DNA of 6,428 bases. It comes from Thermoanaerobaculales bacterium. Its GTDB lineage: Bacteria; Acidobacteriota; Thermoanaerobaculia; Thermoanaerobaculales; Sulfomarinibacteraceae. Positions within the stretch are counted from its first letter, which is position 1, and each line of letters begins with the position of its first letter. The notes beneath the pieces are model-generated. The model was given only the letters and a program-made list of their open reading frames with translations. It did no database searches and was not told the DNA's origin. The stretch lies in NCBI GenBank assembly GCA_025456385.1, contig JALOKS010000156.1, positions 1-6,428 on the forward strand. The letters are read 5' to 3'. The position numbers and the translations under genes were made by a program. This document shows positions 5,033 to 6,428 of this stretch, one piece after another.

Positions 5033-6428
5033 ATGAAGCGGTCGGAGTGGTTCCGCTTCGCGGAGAAGGCGCGGCTGGCGATCGAGAACTCGCAGCAGGC
5101 CGAGCCGGGGAGCGGGACCTCGGGCATCGAGCTCGAGCTCAACATCCTCGACCGCGCCCTGGCGCCGGTCGAACGGGTGGGCTTCGGGCCGGAGAGCCGA
5201 TCCTTCTCCGACTACCTGCTCGAGGAGGGCCTGCCTTCGTGGGCGCGCGGCCGCTTCCAGCTCGAGGTCTTCAGCTGGATGACCGAGCTGACGACCGAGC
5301 CATGCTTCTCGGCGCGGGCAACCGCGGCGCAGGCGCGGCTCCTCGAGGGCGTCCTGTTGGACACCCTGGTCGCCATCGGCCACGGTTTCGGAACCGACCT
5401 GCTGGCCCTCCACGGCAACATCCCGCAGCGGCTCGCGGTCTCCGAAGCCAGCATTCCCGACGGCTGGAACCTCGCCCGCAGCAGGTACCTCCAGCGCTGC
5501 GTGGCCCTCTACGGCCAGCAGCTCGCCACCGCCGGCATCCACACCAACCACAGCCTCCCCGAGAGCCTGCTGGCCTGGGACTTCATCCACCTGCCCCTCG
5601 CCGAGCGCAAGGGGCGGACCGTCGAGGACCACCGCAACCGGGAGATCATCCGCCTGACGCGCCTGCTGCGGCCGTACTGCCCGGTCTTCATCGCCGTCAG
5701 CGCGGCCTCGCCCTTCGCGGGCGGCGAGGTCGACGGAGCGCCCTGCATCGTGCTGACGAACGAGGACTCGAACCGCCTGCTCGCCTTCCCGAACCCTCCG
5801 GAGCTCGACCTGCCGGGGCTTTACGCCAGCCACCGTGACTACCTGGAGATCTCCTACCGGCTCGTGCGCAGCGGGGTGCGCTTCGGCGCCAACAACTGGA
5901 CGCCGGTCCGCGCCCGCTCCGACGTCGACCCGGTGCGCCGGAACATCATGGCCACCAGCGACCAGCTGCGCGAGCTCTACCGGCGCGGGATCTACCCGAC
6001 CCGGACCCACGGCGGCCTCGACGAGGCCGAGCGGGCGGTGGTGATCGAGAACCTGTGCGCGCGGGTCGACCTGCCGATGAACCGGGTCGAGGTGCGGACC
6101 GACGAGGGCGGCGACAGCCTCGAGCTGTCGGTGGCCAAGGTGAGCTTCAAGGACCTGTTGATGCTTCGCATCTACGGCGACCCCGGGCACGGCGCGGGCT
6201 TCGCCTACGACGCCACGGACGTCGCGCGCGCGCGCCGCAACGAGGAGGCCGCGGCGCGGCGCGGGCTCGAGGCGGTGCTCGAGCACCCGCACGGGGGGCA
6301 TCGGGTTTCGGCGCGCAGCCTCCTCGGGGAGCTCCTCGAGAGCCTCCAGCCTCTGGCCGAGGCCCTCGGCGCCGCCGCGGAGCTCGAGCCCCTGCGTGAG
6401 ATGGCGGCGGGCGGAGACAACCCGGCGG
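5033..6428 (+). CDS. GCS2-family (glutamate-cysteine ligase-like) carboxylate-amine ligase, 3' end cut by window
   Basis: The frame stays open from ATG 5033 to the window end: 465 residues without a stop. It resembles the GCS2 group (YbdK, EgtA, plant-type gamma-glutamylcysteine synthetase), ATP-dependent enzymes that join a carboxylate, usually glutamate gamma-carboxyl, to an amine. Visible landmarks are GIELEL (31-36, the G-x-E-x-E start of the active-site sheet), GIHTNHSLPE (168-177) where relatives have a His-rich metal/substrate strand, RPYCPVFIAVSAASPFAGG (SAASPF 223-228, like the family's LSANSPF), RFGANNWTPVRAR (ending near 295) and RVEVRTDE (351-358, the family's VEvR strand). Residues after about 425 are helical and Leu/Ala-rich. 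Most GCS2 proteins are 370-450 residues, so the end is probably close. GAGG at 5019-5022 precedes the ATG by ten bases. Substrates are unknown: Glu-Cys ligation is only one option, and a different amine is as likely. Confidence 0.78.
   Translation, partial: MKRSEWFRFAEKARLAIENSQQAEPGSGTSGIELELNILDRALAPVERVGFGPESRSFSDYLLEEGLPSWARGRFQLEVFSWMTELTTEPCFSARATAAQARLLEGVLLDTLVAIGHGFGTDLLALHGNIPQRLAVSEASIPDGWNLARSRYLQRCVALYGQQLATAGIHTNHSLPESLLAWDFIHLPLAERKGRTVEDHRNREIIRLTRLLRPYCPVFIAVSAASPFAGGEVDGAPCIVLTNEDSNRLLAFPNPPELDLPGLYASHRDYLEISYRLVRSGVRFGANNWTPVRARSDVDPVRRNIMATSDQLRELYRRGIYPTRTHGGLDEAERAVVIENLCARVDLPMNRVEVRTDEGGDSLELSVAKVSFKDLLMLRIYGDPGHGAGFAYDATDVARARRNEEAAARRGLEAVLEHPHGGHRVSARSLLGELLESLQPLAEALGAAAELEPLREMAAGGDNPA

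Noticed and set aside
5047..5838. A + strand frame of 263 codons inside the ligase region
   Set aside because: Its product is Arg/Pro/Gly-rich shadow sequence. The neighbouring frame from 5033 carries GCS2 motifs continuously to the window end.
4703..6301. Long minus-strand frame (532 codons) across the aminotransferase end and the ligase
   Set aside because: It is the complement of two genes with clear family motifs on the + strand, and it shows no domain and no ribosome site.

Overview
This is a very GC-rich bacterial segment (G/C in nearly every third codon position) with five genes, all on the + strand and densely packed. It carries no RNA genes, mobile elements or CRISPR. The organism is probably a free-living high-GC bacterium. 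The cyclic-nucleotide-binding/FHA fusion and the GCS2-like ligase would suit Acidobacteriota, Myxococcota or related lineages, but this is a guess from gene content.

Left block, 1-3544. The end of an LD-carboxypeptidase gene (peptidase S66, muropeptide recycling) is followed after one base by a small two-domain signalling protein: a CRP-type cyclic-nucleotide-binding domain fused to an FHA phosphothreonine reader. Its stop codon overlaps by four bases the GTG start of recG, the branched-DNA helicase. This spacing implies one transcript with coupled translation. A promoter-like sequence with an unusual AT-rich codon patch lies inside the first gene (395-423) and could drive the FHA gene and recG separately.

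Middle, 3545-3699. This 155-base gap is the only noncoding stretch. It has a short T-rich patch, a weak extended -10-like element, two small overlapping hairpins and a strong Shine-Dalgarno sequence.

Right block, 3700-6428. A fold-type I PLP-dependent aminotransferase of unusual subtype is followed 25 bases later by a GCS2-type (glutamate-cysteine ligase-like) carboxylate-amine ligase that runs off the window end. The two probably form an operon. Together they suggest that an amino or keto acid is transaminated and an amino acid is joined to an amine, giving a small gamma-glutamyl-like or dipeptide-like product. The substrates cannot be read from the sequence. This pair and the CRP-like/FHA protein are the least explained parts of the window.
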